From the NCBI GenBank assembly GCA_964352715.1, contig CAYGSU010000001.1:1-64000 (forward strand): DNA of 64,000 nucleotides, given 5' to 3'. This DNA comes from JAVKBW01 sp964352715. Its GTDB lineage: Bacteria > Pseudomonadota > Alphaproteobacteria > UBA8366 > Aestuariispiraceae. Shown here one piece after another: positions 25,624 to 34,647 of this stretch. The notes below the pieces were generated by a model. The model had not been told where the DNA came from. It searched no databases and saw nothing but the letters and a program-made list of their open reading frames with translations. The position numbers and the translations under genes are program-made. Numbering within the stretch: position 1 is the first letter of the stretch; the number at the start of each line of letters is the position of its first letter.

Positions 25624-26253
25624 ATGACCGTTGCAATTATCGACTACGGTTCGGGAAATCTTCGATCCGCCGCCAAGGCGTTCGAGGTTGCAGGGGGCGA
25701 GCGGCGGGTCATCGTCACCAACGATCCGAAAGCGGTGGCCGAGGCAACCCAAATCGTGCTGCCGGGTGTCGGGGCGTTTGCCGACTGCCGCGCCGGGCTG
25801 TTCCGTGTAACCGGCATGGTCGAGGCGCTGACCGATGCCGTTATCCACCGCGGCGTTCCGTTCATGGGCGTCTGCGTCGGCATGCAACTGATGGCCAGTA
25901 TCGGTCGCGAATACGGCGATCATGAAGGGCTCGGCTGGATCGAGGGTGAGGTCGTCGCCATAAAACCCGACCGGCGGGATCTGAAAATTCCCCATATGGG
26001 CTGGAACGTGCTGACGCCGGTTGCGGAACATCCGGTGCTGGATGGGCTTGAAACTGGGCACTACGCCTATTTTGTTCATTCTTATCACTTGTTATGTAAA
26101 AATTCGTCCGATCTGCTGGCGACGACGGATTATGGCGGGACGCTGACCGCCATCGTCGGCCGCGACAACATGATCGGCACCCAGTTCCATCCGGAAAAAA
26201 GCCAGGCCACCGGCCTGCGGCTGATCCGCAATTTTCTCGCCTGGAAGCCTTAG
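25624..26253 (+). CDS. hisH: Imidazole glycerol phosphate synthase, glutaminase subunit
   Basis: A 209-residue class I glutamine amidotransferase that feeds ammonia to HisF. The catalytic triad is visible: nucleophile Cys in GVCVGMQLM, His and Glu in TQFHPEKSQ. The opening [11 protein letters not shown] and the PGVGAF oxyanion strand are HisH-specific. It begins 29 bases after hisB and precedes hisA by 10 bases. It acts as a complex with HisF, encoded two genes downstream. Confidence 0.97.
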   Translation: MTVAIIDYGSGNLRSAAKAFEVAGGERRVIVTNDPKAVAEATQIVLPGVGAFADCRAGLFRVTGMVEALTDAVIHRGVPFMGVCVGMQLMASIGREYGDHEGLGWIEGEVVAIKPDRRDLKIPHMGWNVLTPVAEHPVLDGLETGHYAYFVHSYHLLCKNSSDLLATTDYGGTLTAIVGRDNMIGTQFHPEKSQATGLRLIRNFLAWKP

Positions 26254-26263
26254 GAATTTACGC

Positions 26264-26980
26264 ATGGACCTGTATCCCGCCATCGACCTGAAGGACGGCC
26301 AGTGCGTCCGACTGCTGCGCGGCGACATGGACAAGGCGACCGTGTTCAACGACAGCCCCGGCGCGCAGGCGGCGTCTTTTGTTGCGGCGGGGGCGTCGTG
26401 GCTGCATGTGGTCGATCTGGACGGCGCGTTTGCCGGCGATTCCCGCAACGGGGCATCGGTCGACGCCATTCTCGGTGCGGTTGGTTCCGTTCCGGTGCAG
26501 CTTGGCGGCGGCATCCGTTCGCTGGGGCAGATCGACGCCTGGCTCGACAAGGGTATCCGCCGGGTGATTCTCGGCACGGCGGCGGTGAAGGACCCGGAGC
26601 TTGTTATCGAGGCCTGCAAACTTCATCCCGGCCGCATCGCCGTCGGGCTGGATGCGCGCGACGGCAAGGTCGCCCTGTCCGGCTGGGCGGAAGAAACCAA
26701 CGTCACGGCGATCGACCAGGCGAAGCGTTTTGAAGGCGCGGGCGTCGCCGCCATCATCTACACCGATATCGACCGCGACGGCGCGATGGCCGGGCCGAAC
26801 ATTGCACAGACACGGGCGCTTGCCGAGGCGGTCTCGATACCGGTTATCGCCAGCGGCGGTGTTTCCTCGCTCGATGATCTGGCAGCCCTGCGCGCCACCG
26901 GGTCAATTGCCGGGGCGATCACCGGACGGGCGCTGTATGACAAGGCTTTCACCCTGGAAGAGGCGCTGGCGGCATGCTGA
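26264..26980 (+). CDS. hisA: ProFAR isomerase
   Basis: A 238-residue TIM-barrel isomerase, the step before HisHF. Half-barrel phosphate motifs and catalytic aspartates are seen in [15 protein letters not shown] (Asp8-type base), VDLDGAF and [10 protein letters not shown], with IASGGVSS and GAITGRALY phosphate-binding loops. Its stop overlaps the hisF start by 7 bases. No sign of the dual PriA/TrpF substrate specificity can be judged by eye. Confidence 0.97.
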   Translation: MDLYPAIDLKDGQCVRLLRGDMDKATVFNDSPGAQAASFVAAGASWLHVVDLDGAFAGDSRNGASVDAILGAVGSVPVQLGGGIRSLGQIDAWLDKGIRRVILGTAAVKDPELVIEACKLHPGRIAVGLDARDGKVALSGWAEETNVTAIDQAKRFEGAGVAAIIYTDIDRDGAMAGPNIAQTRALAEAVSIPVIASGGVSSLDDLAALRATGSIAGAITGRALYDKAFTLEEALAAC

Positions 26981-27741
26981 CGAAACGGGTCATTCCCTGC
27001 CTAGACGTGAAGGACGGCCGGGTTGTGAAAGGCGTCAATTTCGTCGATCTGCGCGATGCCGGCGACCCGGTCGAACAGGCGCGCATCTATGACGCCGCCG
27101 GGGCGGATGAGCTGACCTTCCTGGACATTACCGCCAGCCATGAAAACCGCGACACGATCTACGACGTGGTGGCGCGGACGGCGGAACAGGTATTCATGCC
27201 GCTGACCGTCGGCGGCGGGGTGCGCACGGTCGACGATATCCGCAAGCTGTTGCTGGCCGGGGCGGACAAGGTGTCGATCATGACGGCGGCGGTCAAAAAC
27301 CCCGATTTCGTGCGCGAAGCAGCCCAGCGTTTCGGCAACCAGTGCATTGTCGTGGCGGTCGACGCGAAGGAGGTCGGTCCCGGCAAATGGGAAGTCTTCA
27401 CCCATGGCGGACGCCAGCCGACGGGCATCGACGCGGTCGCCTATGCCGAACAGGTGACCGCGCTCGGTGCGGGTGAAATTCTGCTGACCTCGATGGACCG
27501 CGATGGCACCAAGCAGGGCTTCAACCTGCCGCTGACCCGGGCGATTGCCGATTCCGTTTCCGTGCCGGTGATCGCCAGTGGCGGTGTCGGCACGTTGCAG
27601 CATATGGTGGAGGGCATCACGGAAGGCCATGCCTCGGCGGTGCTGGCGGCGTCGATCTTCCATTTCGGTGAATTCTCGATTGCCCAGGTGAAGCAGGCAA
27701 TGGCTGAGGCGGGCCTGCCCGTAAGGCCGGTGGAGGTATGA
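26974..27741 (+). CDS. hisF: Imidazole glycerol phosphate synthase, cyclase subunit
   Basis: A 255-residue TIM-barrel cyclase producing IGP and AICAR with HisH-derived ammonia. Catalytic Asp residues are in [13 protein letters not shown] and [20 protein letters not shown] and IASGGVGT bind the substrate phosphates. It starts inside hisA and is followed by hisE after 4 bases, indicating one transcript. Confidence 0.97.
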   Translation: MLTKRVIPCLDVKDGRVVKGVNFVDLRDAGDPVEQARIYDAAGADELTFLDITASHENRDTIYDVVARTAEQVFMPLTVGGGVRTVDDIRKLLLAGADKVSIMTAAVKNPDFVREAAQRFGNQCIVVAVDAKEVGPGKWEVFTHGGRQPTGIDAVAYAEQVTALGAGEILLTSMDRDGTKQGFNLPLTRAIADSVSVPVIASGGVGTLQHMVEGITEGHASAVLAASIFHFGEFSIAQVKQAMAEAGLPVRPVEV

Positions 27742-27745
27742 CACG

Positions 27746-28090
27746 ATGACGGATGCAACGGTTCTGACCCGCCTTTACGAGACAGTCAAAAGCCGCAAGG
27801 GTGGCGACCCTGAGGCCTCTCATACCGCAAGACTGTTCGCCAAAGGACGCGGCAAGATCGCACAGAAGGTCGGTGAGGAGGCGGTTGAAACCGTCATCGC
27901 TGCACTGACGGAAGACAAGGCGGCAATGGCCGGCGAATCCGCTGACCTGTTATATCACCTGCTGGTTCTGTGGGCGGAGTGCGACCTTGACCCGGAAGAG
28001 GTCTGGGCGGTGTTGGAAAAGCGCGAAGGCACGTCCGGTCTGGCCGAAAAGGCCGCCCGCACCGAAAAGGGCAAGAACAGCGCGGGGTGA
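27746..28090 (+). CDS. hisE: Phosphoribosyl-ATP pyrophosphatase
   Basis: A 114-residue all-alpha MazG-fold enzyme, step two of histidine synthesis. The metal-binding EEAVETVIAA and ESADLLYHLLVLWAE motifs are typical of stand-alone HisE. HisI is not fused and not in the window. The acid/Lys-rich end is longer than the minimal domain but common in alphaproteobacteria. It closes the his cluster; hairpins follow. Confidence 0.95.
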   Translation: MTDATVLTRLYETVKSRKGGDPEASHTARLFAKGRGKIAQKVGEEAVETVIAALTEDKAAMAGESADLLYHLLVLWAECDLDPEEVWAVLEKREGTSGLAEKAARTEKGKNSAG

Positions 28091-28140
28091 TCGGGCGCTG
28101 GACTATTTTAGACAATCTGGAGAGTGCGATTGACCATATT

Positions 28141-28162
28141 CCTCTCCCGCTGGCGGGAGAGG
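28141..28162. repeat. Short perfect inverted repeat (dispersed-type hairpin)
   Basis: CCTCTCCCGC-TG-GCGGGAGAGG is a perfect 10-base inverted repeat in the spacer between hisE and convergent rdgB. Elements with this core are widespread intergenic repeats in proteobacteria, but only one copy of this exact form is in the window. It may help end hisE transcription. Confidence 0.5.
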
Positions 28163-28203
28163 ATTGAGGAGAGGGTAGACATTCTGTGCTGCCTCCATAT
28201 CCC

Positions 28204-28230
28204 GGCCTTCTCCCCTGTTTCGGGGGAGAA
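28204..28230. terminator. Hairpin between convergent hisE and rdgB
   Basis: CCTTCTCCCC (28204-28213) pairs with GGGGAGAAGG (28221-28230) around a short loop. It ends 21 bases before the rdgB stop codon (minus strand). No T-run follows in either direction, so it may be a repeat element acting as a weak bidirectional terminator. Confidence 0.4.
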
Positions 28231-28251
28231 GGGGTAAAATCTGCAATCGCG

Positions 28252-28848
28252 TTACCCGAAACACGCCGCGACGAGTTGCCGGAAGGCGTCGGCGCGGTGG
28301 CTCATCGCATGTTTCTTTTCCGGGTCCATCTCCGCGAAGGTAATGTCGAACCCGTCGGGAACGAATATCGGATCATAACCGAATCCTTTTTCGCCACGCG
28401 GCGGGAAGGTCAGCGTGCCGTCGACCCTTCCCTCGAAGCTTTCGACATGCCCGTCGGGCCAGCAGAGCGCCAGGGCGCAAACAAAATGCGCCGACCGGTC
28501 GGCGGTGTCGCCCAACTCGTCCTGAACGCGCTGCATGGCGACGGAAAAATCCTTTTTCGGCCCGGCCCAGCGGGCGGAATAGATGCCGGGCGCGCCACCC
28601 AATACGGTGACCGCAAGGCCGCTGTCATCCGCCAAAGCCGGCTTGTTCGCGCCTAAAGCGCTGGCCCTTGCTTTCAGAACGGCATTGCCGATGAAGGTCG
28701 TTTCGGTTTCTTCCGGCTCGTCGAGGCCTAGGTCGCCGGCCGACATCACGGTAACGTCGAACGGCCGCAGCAGATCGCCGATTTCCCTGATCTTGCCGGG
28801 GTTGTGGCTGGCGATCACCAGCTCGCGCCCGTCGAAAAGCCGCGTCAT
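28252..28848 (-). CDS. rdgB: Non-canonical purine NTP pyrophosphatase (RdgB/HAM1)
   Basis: A 198-residue house-cleaning enzyme hydrolysing dITP, XTP and ITP to monophosphates. Family motifs are [13 protein letters not shown] at the start, [22 protein letters not shown], and the [15 protein letters not shown] segment with the base-recognition [13 protein letters not shown] end. It follows rph by 2 bases on the minus strand; the rph-rdgB pair opposite hrcA-grpE is a standard alphaproteobacterial order. Confidence 0.96.
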   Translation of the reverse strand: MTRLFDGRELVIASHNPGKIREIGDLLRPFDVTVMSAGDLGLDEPEETETTFIGNAVLKARASALGANKPALADDSGLAVTVLGGAPGIYSARWAGPKKDFSVAMQRVQDELGDTADRSAHFVCALALCWPDGHVESFEGRVDGTLTFPPRGEKGFGYDPIFVPDGFDITFAEMDPEKKHAMSHRADAFRQLVAACFG

Positions 28849-28850
28849 GG

Positions 28851-29561
28851 TCAGACCCCGAGCGCGGCCTTCTGCGCTGACACAAGCTGGTCGCAGCCGG
28901 ACCGGGCGAGTTTCAGCAGGGCCATGAATTCGTCTTCGCTGAACGGATCGGTTTCCGCTGTGCCCTGAATTTCGACGATGCCGCCCTTGCCGGTCAGCAC
29001 GAAATTGGCGTCGGCCTGGGCCGTGGAATCCTCCGGATAGTCGAGATCGAGCACCGGCGTGCCTTCATACAGGCCGCAGGAAATCGCCGCGACAAAATCG
29101 GTGGTCGGCACAGCCTCGATGGCGCCGGCCTTCACCATGTGCTGGAAGGCCAGATGCAGGGCGACGAAGCCGCCGGTGATCGATGCCGTCCGCGTGCCGC
29201 CGTCGGCCTGGATGACATCGCAATCGACGCGGATCTGGCGTTCGCCGAAGCCGCGCAGGTTGGTCACCGCGCGCAACGAACGGCCGATCAGCCGCTGGAT
29301 TTCCATTGTCCTGCCGCTGCCGGCGGCGCGCTTGCGGTCCATCCGGTCATGCGTCGAGCGGGGCAGCATGCCGTATTCGGCGGTCACCCAGCCCTTGCCG
29401 GTATTGCGCAGGAACGGCGGTACGGATTCGTCGATGCTGGCGGTGCACAACACGTGCGTTTCGCCGAACTTCGCCATGCAGGAGCCTTCCGCGTAGCGCG
29501 AGACATCCGTCTCCAGCGCGATTGTCCGCAATTCATCCGGTTGTCTGCCGCTGGGCCGCAT
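28851..29561 (-). CDS. rph: Ribonuclease PH
   Basis: A 236-residue phosphorolytic 3'-5' exoribonuclease that trims tRNA 3' ends. It begins [12 protein letters not shown], a typical start; [34 protein letters not shown] (residues about 60-93) carries the phosphate and RNA-binding Arg residues, and [18 protein letters not shown] is the catalytic strand. ATG 29561 is chosen because GGGAGAG lies just upstream; five more codons are possible. It is divergent from hrcA. Confidence 0.96.
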   Translation of the reverse strand: MRPSGRQPDELRTIALETDVSRYAEGSCMAKFGETHVLCTASIDESVPPFLRNTGKGWVTAEYGMLPRSTHDRMDRKRAAGSGRTMEIQRLIGRSLRAVTNLRGFGERQIRVDCDVIQADGGTRTASITGGFVALHLAFQHMVKAGAIEAVPTTDFVAAISCGLYEGTPVLDLDYPEDSTAQADANFVLTGKGGIVEIQGTAETDPFSEDEFMALLKLARSGCDQLVSAQKAALGV

Positions 29562-29726
29562 GGCTCTCTCCCTCATGTTTTATCTGACCGGCACCGTTCC
29601 TAGCGCGCCGCAACCGGCAGGTCCAGGATTCAAAAGTGGCGGCCGGCGATGCGAGGTCGATTGACGCCTGCCCGGCCGGTTCCTACATTCATGTTCAATC
29701 TTACAATTCAAGGGCAAGTATTCGAC

Positions 29727-30764
29727 ATGATTGCCGAAATGAACGAGCGTTCGCGCGAAATTCTGAGAATGATCGTCGAAGGGTTTGTCGAAACCGGCGA
29801 GCCTGTCGGCTCCCGCACGCTGTCCCGCCGCTCGGAAATCAATCTGTCGCCGGCAACCATCCGCAATGTGATGGCGGATCTGGAAGATGCCGGCCTGTTG
29901 TATTCGCCGCATACCAGCGCCGGGCGGTTGCCGACCAATGCCGGCCTGAAGCTGTTCGTCGACGGTCTGCTGCAGATCGGCAACCTGACGGAAGAGGATC
30001 GCGCGGCGATTGAACTGCAATGCGATGCGCAGGGGCGGTCGCTGACCCAGGTGCTGGAAGAAGCTTCGGGGCTGATGTCGGGCCTCGGCCGCTGCGCCGG
30101 CCTTGTCACCGCGCCGAAAAGCGACAAGAAGCTGCGGCATATCGAATTCGTGCCGATCGGCCCCGGCCGGGCGCTGGTGGTGATGGTCGATACCAGCGGC
30201 ATGGTTGAAAACCGGTTGATTGATCTGCCGGTCGGCCTGCCGGCGGCCTCGCTGATCGAGGCGACGAATTTCCTGACCTCGACCGTGATCGACAAGACAC
30301 TTGCCGAGGCGCGCCAGACGGTTGACCGGGAAGTGGCGGAAGAACGCGCCAAAATCGACTCGCTGACACACAAGGTGGTCGAACAGGGGCTGGCGACCTG
30401 GGCCGATACGGCAAATGGCGGCGGTGCTCTGATCATCAGCGGCCAGGCGAATCTGCTGAACGATATTTCCGGCATGGCCGATCTGGAAAGAATCCGCGCG
30501 CTGTTTTCGGCGCTGGAACGCAAGGAATCGCTGCTGCGGATGCTGGATTCGGCTCAGACCGCCGAAGGCGTGCAAATCTTCATCGGTGCGGAAAACGAAC
30601 TGTTTTCGCTGGCCGGCTGTTCGATGGTGGTGGCCCCCTACAAGGATGCCGATTCCGACATTATCGGCGCCATCGGCGTTGTCGGTCCGACCCGCATGAA
30701 CTACGCCCGGATCATACCGATGGTCGATTATACGGCAAAAGTGGTCGGTCGCCTCTTGCGATAG
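29727..30764 (+). CDS. hrcA: Heat-inducible transcription repressor HrcA
   Basis: A 345-residue repressor of groESL-type operons. The N-terminal winged helix (MNERSREILRMIVEGFVETG, SRTLSRRSEINLSPATIRNVMADLE) is followed by a GAF-like dimerisation domain, and the NYARIIPMVDYTA end is conserved. ATG 29727 gives the usual MIAEMNERS start; 29691 is an alternative. No CIRCE inverted repeat is visible just upstream, so autorepression is not evident here. It precedes grpE by 64 bases. Confidence 0.95.
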   Translation: MIAEMNERSREILRMIVEGFVETGEPVGSRTLSRRSEINLSPATIRNVMADLEDAGLLYSPHTSAGRLPTNAGLKLFVDGLLQIGNLTEEDRAAIELQCDAQGRSLTQVLEEASGLMSGLGRCAGLVTAPKSDKKLRHIEFVPIGPGRALVVMVDTSGMVENRLIDLPVGLPAASLIEATNFLTSTVIDKTLAEARQTVDREVAEERAKIDSLTHKVVEQGLATWADTANGGGALIISGQANLLNDISGMADLERIRALFSALERKESLLRMLDSAQTAEGVQIFIGAENELFSLAGCSMVVAPYKDADSDIIGAIGVVGPTRMNYARIIPMVDYTAKVVGRLLR

Positions 30765-30828
30765 CGGCCCGGTAACCATACGTTCCGGCCAACACATTCC
30801 TTACAGTATTTGCCAAGCGGACAACGCC

Positions 30829-31488
30829 ATGAATGACGATTCCAAGCAGGACCCGAACAATCCGGAGATCAAACGGTCGGAACCGCAGGAAACTGCGGAA
30901 CAGGACGCCGCGCAGAAACCTGCCGCCGGCGCTGCCAATGACGGCGGCGACGCGGAAGCCGATCCGTTTGCCGTCTTGCAGGCCCTGCAGGCGGAAAATG
31001 CGGAGCTGAAAGACCGGTTGATGCGGGCGCTGGCGGAAACCGAAAACACCCGCCGCCGGGCCGAAAAGGACCGCACGGATGCGTCGAAGTTCGGGGGCAG
31101 CGGCATTGCGAAGGAACTGCTGCCGGTGCTGGACAATCTGGGCCGCGCCGTCAGCGCCGTGCCGCCGGATCTGCGTGAGGAAAACGAACAGATCAAAAAC
31201 CTGATCGTCGGCGTGGAAATGACGGAAAAGCAGTTTCTCGACGCCTTCAGCCGTTTCGGTGTCACGCGGATCGATCCGAAGGGTGAAAAGTTCTCGTATG
31301 ACCGCCATCAGGCGATGTCGGAACGGGAAGGAACGGGCGAAGCGCCCGGCACCATCGTCGAGGTTCTACAGGCCGGCTACATGATGCACGAACGCCTGCT
31401 GCGCCCCGCCATGGTCGTCGTCGCCAAGGGCGAACCGGCAAAGCCGGGCCGCCCGGAAGGCCATGACCCGATAGATACCACGGCGTAA
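30829..31488 (+). CDS. grpE: Nucleotide exchange factor GrpE
   Basis: A 219-residue co-chaperone that releases ADP from DnaK. A disordered acidic N-terminus (about 1-55) leads to a long coiled-coil helix (LQALQAENAELKDRLMRALAETENTRRR), and then the beta-domain with GVTRIDPKGEKFSYDRHQAMS and the family signature TIVEVLQAGYMMHERLLRPAMVVVA. dnaK is not in the window. A strong hairpin lies 30 bases after the stop. Confidence 0.96.
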   Translation: MNDDSKQDPNNPEIKRSEPQETAEQDAAQKPAAGAANDGGDAEADPFAVLQALQAENAELKDRLMRALAETENTRRRAEKDRTDASKFGGSGIAKELLPVLDNLGRAVSAVPPDLREENEQIKNLIVGVEMTEKQFLDAFSRFGVTRIDPKGEKFSYDRHQAMSEREGTGEAPGTIVEVLQAGYMMHERLLRPAMVVVAKGEPAKPGRPEGHDPIDTTA

Positions 31489-31518
31489 ACGCCGAAAGGG
31501 TACCGGCGCACGCCGAAA

Positions 31519-31542
31519 CAGGCCGTCCCTGCGGGCGGCCTG
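31519..31542 (+). terminator. Terminator after grpE
   Basis: CAGGCCG-(T)-CCC pairs with GGG-CGGCCTG around a 3-base loop, a 10-bp GC-rich stem with one bulge, followed by ATCTGTTTC. It sits between grpE (+) and the convergent microprotein gene and may serve both directions. Confidence 0.6.
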
Positions 31543-31569
31543 ATCTGTTTCAAATTCGAACGATTGTCG

Positions 31570-31752
31570 CTAGACGAGCAGGTCCACAGAGGAGCCGAGA
31601 CCCGACGGGTTGCGCCCGGTCGCCAGAGTCTGGGTGACTTGCTGGGTCTGCGCTTCAACCTTTTGCAGGTTCTGCACGGACTGGCGTTGTGCGGCGGTAA
31701 GGGTGATGGCCTGGGCCGACACCGATGATCCGTATCCAACTGCTGCAGGCAT
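31570..31752 (-). CDS. 60-residue protein with a flagellin-like helix motif
   Basis: A small predicted protein starting at ATG 31752 with GGAG 7 bases upstream. After a Ser/Ala-rich N-terminus comes the helix SVQNLQKVEAQTQQVTQTLATGR, whose NLQK-x-Q...LATG pattern resembles the D0 N-terminal helix of flagellin. The C-terminus ends in SSVDLLV. It lacks a signal peptide. No flagellar genes are in the window. The codon use looks normal for the region and the ribosome-binding site is good, so I believe it is expressed, but its role is unknown; it could be a flagellin-related assembly or decoy peptide, or a remnant. Confidence 0.6.
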   Translation of the reverse strand: MPAAVGYGSSVSAQAITLTAAQRQSVQNLQKVEAQTQQVTQTLATGRNPSGLGSSVDLLV

Positions 31753-31825
31753 GTTATTCTCCGTTCACATTCTGTGACTTAACGCGGTTCTTCCGCGCAT
31801 TCAGCACTCTACAAGCTATATTTTA

Positions 31826-32857
31826 TCAACTCTTCAAGGAAAGTTCAATCCCCGCCCGGTCCAGCCCCTTCAGGCCGATCACCACAAGCTCGCTGCGGCG
31901 CGGTTCATCGGGCCGCCATTCGCGGTCGAAATAGCGCGACAGACGGGGGCCGACACCTTGCAGAACCTCGCGCCGGGCCTTGCCGGGACGGTCCAGGAAC
32001 CCCTTGATGCGCAGAATGTCGTGCCGGGCGATCAGGTCCAGAAGCGTGCGGTCCAGCGCATCGGCATCGTCAACCGCACCGAGAGACACCGTGAAACTGT
32101 CGAAATCGTCGTGGTCATGTTCGCCATCGGCATCGTCATGGTGCGACCAGCGGCTGTCGAGATCGTCTTCCGCTGCGGCGTCGATGCCCAGCAACACGGC
32201 CGGGTCGACCCTTGCATGCGCTGACCGGACAAACCGCACACCGGGACGCGGGCCGTGATCCAGCCGGGATTGCAGGCTCGAAAGTTCGGATTCGCTCAGC
32301 AGATCGGTCTTGTTGAGGATAATCATGTCGGCGCAGGCAAGCTGGTCCTCGAACACTTCTTCCAGCGGGTTGTCGTGATCCAGGCTGTCATCGGCCTGGC
32401 GCTGGGCGGTGACGGCCTCTTCATCATCGGCGAACCGGCCTTCGGTCAGGGCCTTGGAATCGACCACCGTGATCACCCCGTCTACCGTGACCTGCGCCTT
32501 GATTTCCGGCCAGTTGAAGGCTTTCACCAGCGGTTTCGGCAGGGCCAGCCCCGAGGTTTCGATCAGGATATGGTCGGGCCGGTCCGGCCGGTCGAGCAAT
32601 TTTTCCATCGACGGCAGAAAATCGTCGGCAACCGTGCAGCAGATGCAGCCATTCGCCAATTCGACGATGTCATCGTCGGTGCAATCCTCCATGCCGCAGC
32701 CCAGCAGCACATCGCGGTCGATGCCCAGATCGCCGAACTCGTTGATCAGAAAGGCCAGTTTCTTGCCCCTGTTCTGTTCGATGAGGTGCCGGATCAGGCT
32801 GGTCTTGCCCGATCCGAGAAAGCCGGTGATTACGGTTGCCGGAATTTTCTGCGCCAT
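31826..32857 (-). CDS. cobW: CobW-type GTP-dependent metal chaperone
   Basis: A 343-residue COG0523 GTPase. The P-loop is GFLGSGKT; the metal-binding CxCC is in NGCICCTVADDF; guanine specificity is in LNKTDLL. A His/Asp-rich insertion (SHHDDADGEHDHDDFD) about residues 236-251 should bind Co, Zn or Ni. The CobW C-terminal domain follows (DILRIKGFLDRPG). Its position behind cobU in a cobalamin block supports a cobalt-delivery role over the zinc-responsive paralogues. 47 bases separate it from cobU. Confidence 0.92.
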   Translation of the reverse strand: MAQKIPATVITGFLGSGKTSLIRHLIEQNRGKKLAFLINEFGDLGIDRDVLLGCGMEDCTDDDIVELANGCICCTVADDFLPSMEKLLDRPDRPDHILIETSGLALPKPLVKAFNWPEIKAQVTVDGVITVVDSKALTEGRFADDEEAVTAQRQADDSLDHDNPLEEVFEDQLACADMIILNKTDLLSESELSSLQSRLDHGPRPGVRFVRSAHARVDPAVLLGIDAAAEDDLDSRWSHHDDADGEHDHDDFDSFTVSLGAVDDADALDRTLLDLIARHDILRIKGFLDRPGKARREVLQGVGPRLSRYFDREWRPDEPRRSELVVIGLKGLDRAGIELSLKS

Positions 32858-32904
32858 TGGTCTTCACATCCTTGCTGTTCTGGCCCCGGTATCGGGACCG
32901 GTCG

Positions 32905-33444
32905 TCATTCGGCCTCACCCTTCAACACGAGTGGCAGGCCGGCTGCAATGAAAATCACCCGGTCGGCGACGGCGGCGATATCCTGGTTCAGACGCCCGGC
33001 CATGTCCCGAAACCGCCGTGCAAGTGCATTTTCAGGTACTATGCCTAATCCAACCTCATTAGAAACCAGAATAACAGGCCCCTTTACGGTTTTTAAAGCG
33101 TCAACAAGCGTTGATGTTTCACTTTCTGCATCCTTGTCGGCCAATAAAATGTTGGTTGCCCACAGGGTCAGGCAGTCGACCAGCAGGCAGGTATCAGGTG
33201 TGCTGTTCCTGGCGATGGCCGCCGCCAGGTCGAGAGGCGCATCGACGGTTTTCCAGGCTGAATCCCGTTCCTGCTTGTGGTGGTCGATGCGGGCCTGCAT
33301 CTCGTCGTCATGCGCCTCGGCGGTGGCGACATAGATGGTCTGCCGCCCGGCATTACGATGCCGTTCCGCCAGCATCAGACCGTGGCGTGTCTTGCCGGAG
33401 CGTGCGCCGCCCAGAACAAGGGTGATCACCCGGTCTTCCGTCAT
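32905..33444 (-). CDS. cobU: Adenosylcobinamide kinase / guanylyltransferase
   Basis: A 179-residue bifunctional enzyme (CobU, called CobP in aerobic nomenclature) that phosphorylates adenosylcobinamide and transfers GMP to it. It has the P-loop LVLGGARSGKTRHG at the start, the family motif YVATAEAHDDEM, and a DCLTLW strand followed by VSNEVGLGIVPENALAR, the usual signature of the family. The start overlaps the upstream unknown gene by 4 bases (ATGA). It precedes cobW by 47 bases. Confidence 0.94.
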   Translation of the reverse strand: MTEDRVITLVLGGARSGKTRHGLMLAERHRNAGRQTIYVATAEAHDDEMQARIDHHKQERDSAWKTVDAPLDLAAAIARNSTPDTCLLVDCLTLWATNILLADKDAESETSTLVDALKTVKGPVILVSNEVGLGIVPENALARRFRDMAGRLNQDIAAVADRVIFIAAGLPLVLKGEAE

Positions 33445-34007
33445 GGCGACCAGGCCCGCGGGCGTCCGGCGCTGAGGCGGTATAACCCGCCCTGCCCGTC
33501 GAACCAGCCATCGGCAATGATCGGCCCGTCCGGCCCGATAGTGACAAGATTGACGACAACGCGGCCGCCGCTGCGAAACAGGAACGGTTCAATGACCAGC
33601 CGGCCTGCCTCGACGGACGGTTCATCGATGCCGTTCGGCGCGCCGCTGCTTTCCGACAGGTTAATATCGAGGATCTCAGTGCCGGAAGGCCATTCGACGG
33701 TGATGGATCGCTGAAAGGCGGTGCTGTCGACGGACGTCTTGCCCCGGTTCAGCAGCGACAGCCTCGTCAGGCTTGCACCGTCATGCCGGTCGGCAATGTC
33801 CAGCGCCTCGGCGCTGAAATTTATCCTCATATCGGCGTCTGTCACCGGATCGGTGACGTATTCATAGGCGATATCGACCTCGGGTTCGGCCTTCTGCGCC
33901 GCGCGACGCTTGCGGCGGCGCTTGATAAACATCCAGATTGCCAGCCCAACGACGATGACCGTCAGAACGTCCAGTGTCAGCGAGCCGCTGCCGAATATGT
34001 GTTCCAT
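33441..34007 (-). CDS. Membrane-anchored protein of unknown function in the cob cluster
   Basis: A 188-residue protein. A single hydrophobic helix near the start (LTLDVLTVIVVGLAIWMFI, about residues 10-28) is followed by a basic KRRRKRR stop-transfer stretch, then a soluble beta-rich domain. The soluble part alternates short strands (EWPSGTEILDINL, FLFRSGGRVVVNLVTIG) and looks like an Ig-like or beta-sandwich fold facing the cytoplasm. It sits 7 bases after cobC and overlaps cobU, so it is fully inside the operon. I do not recognise the family. Confidence 0.75.
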   Translation of the reverse strand: MEHIFGSGSLTLDVLTVIVVGLAIWMFIKRRRKRRAAQKAEPEVDIAYEYVTDPVTDADMRINFSAEALDIADRHDGASLTRLSLLNRGKTSVDSTAFQRSITVEWPSGTEILDINLSESSGAPNGIDEPSVEAGRLVIEPFLFRSGGRVVVNLVTIGPDGPIIADGWFDGQGGLYRLSAGRPRAWSP

Positions 34008-34014
34008 GACCGGA

Positions 34015-34641
34015 TTACCCTGCCGCAGTCGGCGGCTGCAGATTGACGAAGCCGATGCGCCAGCTTCGCCCTTCATCGGTATCGATGCAATCCAGCCGGG
34101 TTACCGACAGGTTGGCGATGGAAAAGCGCAGGCAGGATTCCGGGTCCTGCCCGGTCGCGTAGCCGATGGCGGCGCGGATCGTTCCGCCATGGGTGACGGC
34201 GACGATATCGCGGTCGCGGTATTCGTCGGTCAGGCGGGTGATCGCCGGCACCACCCGTGCGACCAGATCGGCAAAACTTTCGCCGTTCGGCGCGCGTTCG
34301 AATGCCGGGGCCAGCCAGTAGCGACCGCCGATCCCCGGCGCGCCGCCCAGTTCGTCATAGGTCAGGCCCTGCCAGTCGCCAAAGCTCTGCTCGATGAAAG
34401 CCGGCTCCCTGATCGGCGCCGGCATCGACGCGCCGGCAGCGGCGATGGCGTCGGCGGTCAGGGTCGTGCGCTGCAGGGTGCTGGTAACCAGTACCGGATC
34501 CTTCGGCAGCATGGCCGACAGATAGGCGAAGGCGGCGGTGTCGCCGGTATCGCAGGGCAGATCGGTCTGGCCGTAGATGCGGCCCTTATTCGCCGTCACC
34601 GGGGCATGTCGGACCCACCACCATCGCGTGACCGTACTCAT
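34015..34641 (-). CDS. cobC: Histidine phosphatase, probable alpha-ribazole phosphatase
   Basis: A 208-residue phosphoglycerate-mutase-like phosphatase. The phosphohistidine is in RHAPVT (variant of RHG), the active-site Arg follows in LQRTTLTADAI, FIEQSFGDWQGLTYDEL carries the acid and VTHGGTIRA the second His. Its place between cobS and the cob operon unknown suggests CobC, which dephosphorylates alpha-ribazole-5'-phosphate, though the family is broad. Spacing to cobS is 6 bases. Confidence 0.85.
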   Translation of the reverse strand: MSTVTRWWWVRHAPVTANKGRIYGQTDLPCDTGDTAAFAYLSAMLPKDPVLVTSTLQRTTLTADAIAAAGASMPAPIREPAFIEQSFGDWQGLTYDELGGAPGIGGRYWLAPAFERAPNGESFADLVARVVPAITRLTDEYRDRDIVAVTHGGTIRAAIGYATGQDPESCLRFSIANLSVTRLDCIDTDEGRSWRIGFVNLQPPTAAG

Positions 34642-34647
34642 CGCCCT

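Noticed and set aside
29577..29726. CIRCE operator for HrcA
   Set aside because: The inverted repeat TTAGCACTC-N9-GAGTGCTAA was not found before hrcA, nor before grpE.
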